DNA from: Bacillota bacterium | Lineage (GTDB): Bacteria; Bacillota; Clostridia; Oscillospirales; Acutalibacteraceae | Length of the DNA: 15,452 nt | Assembly: GCA_023391275.1 (NCBI GenBank) | Contig: JAEWBE010000090.1 | Location: 1-15,452 of the forward strand | Reading direction: 5' to 3' | In this document: positions 14,071 through 15,452 of the stretch, one piece after another | Layout of the letters: every line of letters starts with the position of its first letter | How positions within the stretch are numbered: position 1 is the first letter of the stretch | Notes under the pieces: generated by a model | Databases searched by the model: none | What the model saw: only the letters and a program-made list of their open reading frames with translations | What the model was told of the DNA's origin: nothing | Translations under genes and position numbers: made by a program

Positions 14071-15335
14071 AATACGATGTGATTGTAATCGGCGGAGGGC
14101 CGGCCGGACTTGCGGCAGCTTATGAAGCGAACCGGAGCGGTGCGAAACATGTTCTGATTTTAGAACGGGATAAGGAACTGGGCGGTATTCTGAATCAATG
14201 CATCCACAACGGATTCGGCCTGCATTACTTCAAAGAAGAGCTTACCGGCCCGGAATATGCCGATAAATTTATTGAGCTGCTGAAAAACACCTGCGTGGAA
14301 GTAAAATCAGACACCATGGTGCTGCAAATAACCAATCAGCGGGAGGTTCACGCCGTCAATCCGGCGGACGGTTATATGGTAATGCGGGCCGGCGCCGTTA
14401 TTCTGGCCATGGGCTGCCGTGAGCGCACCCGGGGCGCAATCGCAATACCGGGCGACAGACCCTCCGGTATTTTCACAGCCGGAACAGCGCAGAGGTATGT
14501 AAATATCGAAGGCTATATGGTCGGCAAGCGCATTGTGATTCTTGGCTCCGGCGATATCGGACTGATTATGGCGCGGCGCATGACGCTTGAAGGCGCGAAA
14601 GTGCTTGCCTGTGTTGAGGTAATGCCATACTCCGGCGGACTGAACAGGAATATTGTCCAGTGCCTGAAAGATTACAATATCCCGCTTTATTTATCGCACA
14701 CTGTTACTGAAATCAAAGGTAAGGACAGGCTGGAACAGATTACGGTGAGCAAAGTGGATGAAAACCGCAAACCGATTCCGGGTACCGAAATGATCTTTGA
14801 CTGCGACACGCTCCTTCTTTCCGTCGGCCTGATTCCGGAAAACGAGCTGACCCGTGAAGCCGGTGTCGAAATGGACAGGCGTACAAACGGAGCGGTGGTT
14901 TACGAAAATATGGAGACTTCCATCCCGGGCGTGTTTGCCTGCGGCAACGTGGTACACGTTCACGATCTGGTAGACTATGTCACCCTGGAAAGCATGCGGG
15001 CTGGCAGGGCGGCTGCGAAATTTCTTCAATCCGGTGAATGTGAAAATGAAAAGGTCGTTGAAATCAGGAACGGTAACAGAGTAACTTACACCGTACCTCA
15101 AAAATTAAGAGTGAATCAAATCGGCAATTCCGTAGAAGTATTTTTCCGCGTCAACAATAACTATAAAAATGTTGTAATCCGCGTTGACGACTGCGAAAAA
15201 CAAATAGCAAGATATCCACGCGAGCATGTTGCTCCGGGCGAAATGGAACGCATTGTGCTGCCGAAGTTGCTTCTGGATAAAATTTCAGGCAACAGTATCA
15301 CCGTTTCAATCAATGACGCGGAGGTAAACGTATGA
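14067..15335 (+). CDS. FAD/NAD(P)-dependent pyridine nucleotide oxidoreductase (GlpB-position subunit)
   Basis: Flavoprotein (422 aa) with two Rossmann motifs: G-G-G-P-A-G (9-14) for FAD and G-S-G-D-I-G (160-165) for NAD(P). The F-A-C-G-N region near the C-terminal third closes the FAD site. It has no CxxC redox pair, so it is not a thioredoxin reductase; electrons probably pass to or from the [2Fe-2S] domain of the partner encoded upstream. About 100 C-terminal residues follow the flavoprotein core. It overlaps both neighbours by 4 nt (ATGA each), so the three proteins are probably made in equal amounts as one complex. It may link substrate oxidation to NAD(P); the direction of electron flow cannot be told. 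Confidence 0.87.
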   Translation: MKYDVIVIGGGPAGLAAAYEANRSGAKHVLILERDKELGGILNQCIHNGFGLHYFKEELTGPEYADKFIELLKNTCVEVKSDTMVLQITNQREVHAVNPADGYMVMRAGAVILAMGCRERTRGAIAIPGDRPSGIFTAGTAQRYVNIEGYMVGKRIVILGSGDIGLIMARRMTLEGAKVLACVEVMPYSGGLNRNIVQCLKDYNIPLYLSHTVTEIKGKDRLEQITVSKVDENRKPIPGTEMIFDCDTLLLSVGLIPENELTREAGVEMDRRTNGAVVYENMETSIPGVFACGNVVHVHDLVDYVTLESMRAGRAAAKFLQSGECENEKVVEIRNGNRVTYTVPQKLRVNQIGNSVEVFFRVNNNYKNVVIRVDDCEKQIARYPREHVAPGEMERIVLPKLLLDKISGNSITVSINDAEVNV

Positions 15336-15452
15336 CAGAACTGATCTGCATTGTATGCCCCAGGGGCTGCCATCTGCGGGTGGATGAAAATGATAATTAC
15401 AAAGTAAGCGGAAATTCTTGTGAAAAGGGCGCAGAATATGGCAGGAAAGAAC
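15332..15452 (+). CDS. DUF1667 family protein (partial, 5' end only)
   Basis: The first 40 codons of a gene cut off by the window edge. The translation begins M-T-E-L-I-C-I-V-C-P-R-G-C-H-L, with C6, C9, C13 and C30 forming a CxxCxxxC...C set, the Fe-S-like motif of DUF1667 proteins and of molybdopterin oxidoreductase N-termini. GGAGG lies 7-8 nt before the ATG, which overlaps the preceding stop as ATGA. In this operon type it takes the place of the GlpC Fe-S subunit. Full length is typically about 120 residues, so about two thirds is missing here. Confidence 0.82.
   Translation, partial: MTELICIVCPRGCHLRVDENDNYKVSGNSCEKGAEYGRKE

Overview
The window looks like chromosomal DNA of a fermentative, H2-metabolising Clostridia-type Firmicute, probably from the Ruminococcaceae/Oscillospiraceae neighbourhood. 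The evidence is several [FeFe]-hydrogenase proteins, a YtrA-type GntR/ABC operon, bacterial-type ferritin, strong AGGAGG-like ribosome sites, moderate G+C and sigma-A-like promoters. No maturase genes, mobile elements, CRISPR arrays or plasmid functions are visible. The species assignment is inference.

Positions 1-6640 (minus strand) form a hydrogen/redox operon read right to left: a small thioredoxin-like [2Fe-2S] protein, a PAS-domain sensory [FeFe] hydrogenase (HydS type), a SpoIIE/PP2C-type phosphatase, a group B-like ferredoxin [FeFe] hydrogenase, then the ATPase and membrane subunits of an ABC-2 exporter. Genes are spaced 0-21 bp apart or overlap by 1-4 bp, so co-transcription is likely. 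Two sigma-A-like promoters stand in tandem ahead of it. The proximal one is followed by a near-consensus Rex operator, which suggests repression set by the NADH/NAD+ ratio. A plausible scheme is that Rex sets expression, HydS senses H2 or redox state, and the phosphatase passes the signal to an unknown phosphoprotein. Similar hydS/hydA2 neighbourhoods are known (Ruminococcus albus), so the core is not new. The attached exporter, the Cys-to-Trp change in HydS and the Rex site are the points of interest.

Positions 6736-8727 (minus) hold a YtrA-like GntR regulator with its ABC ATPase and permease, a palindromic operator at the promoter and a 20-bp-stem terminator. Positions 8758-9465 (minus) hold an HD-domain phosphohydrolase with its own promoter and terminator. 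Positions 9507-10861 (minus) encode a third [FeFe]-hydrogenase-like protein with an unusual triple cysteine. A ferritin gene (11056-11568, plus) diverges from it.

Next come a tRNA-Thr(CGT) on the minus strand with its own terminator, a small Xre-type regulator (plus) preceded by a nested inverted repeat, and the start of a three-gene plus-strand operon: a GlpA-like FAD oxidoreductase with a [2Fe-2S] C-terminus, an FAD/NAD(P) oxidoreductase and a DUF1667 protein cut by the window edge. A terminator hairpin lies between that operon's promoter and its first ribosome site, which suggests control by antitermination.
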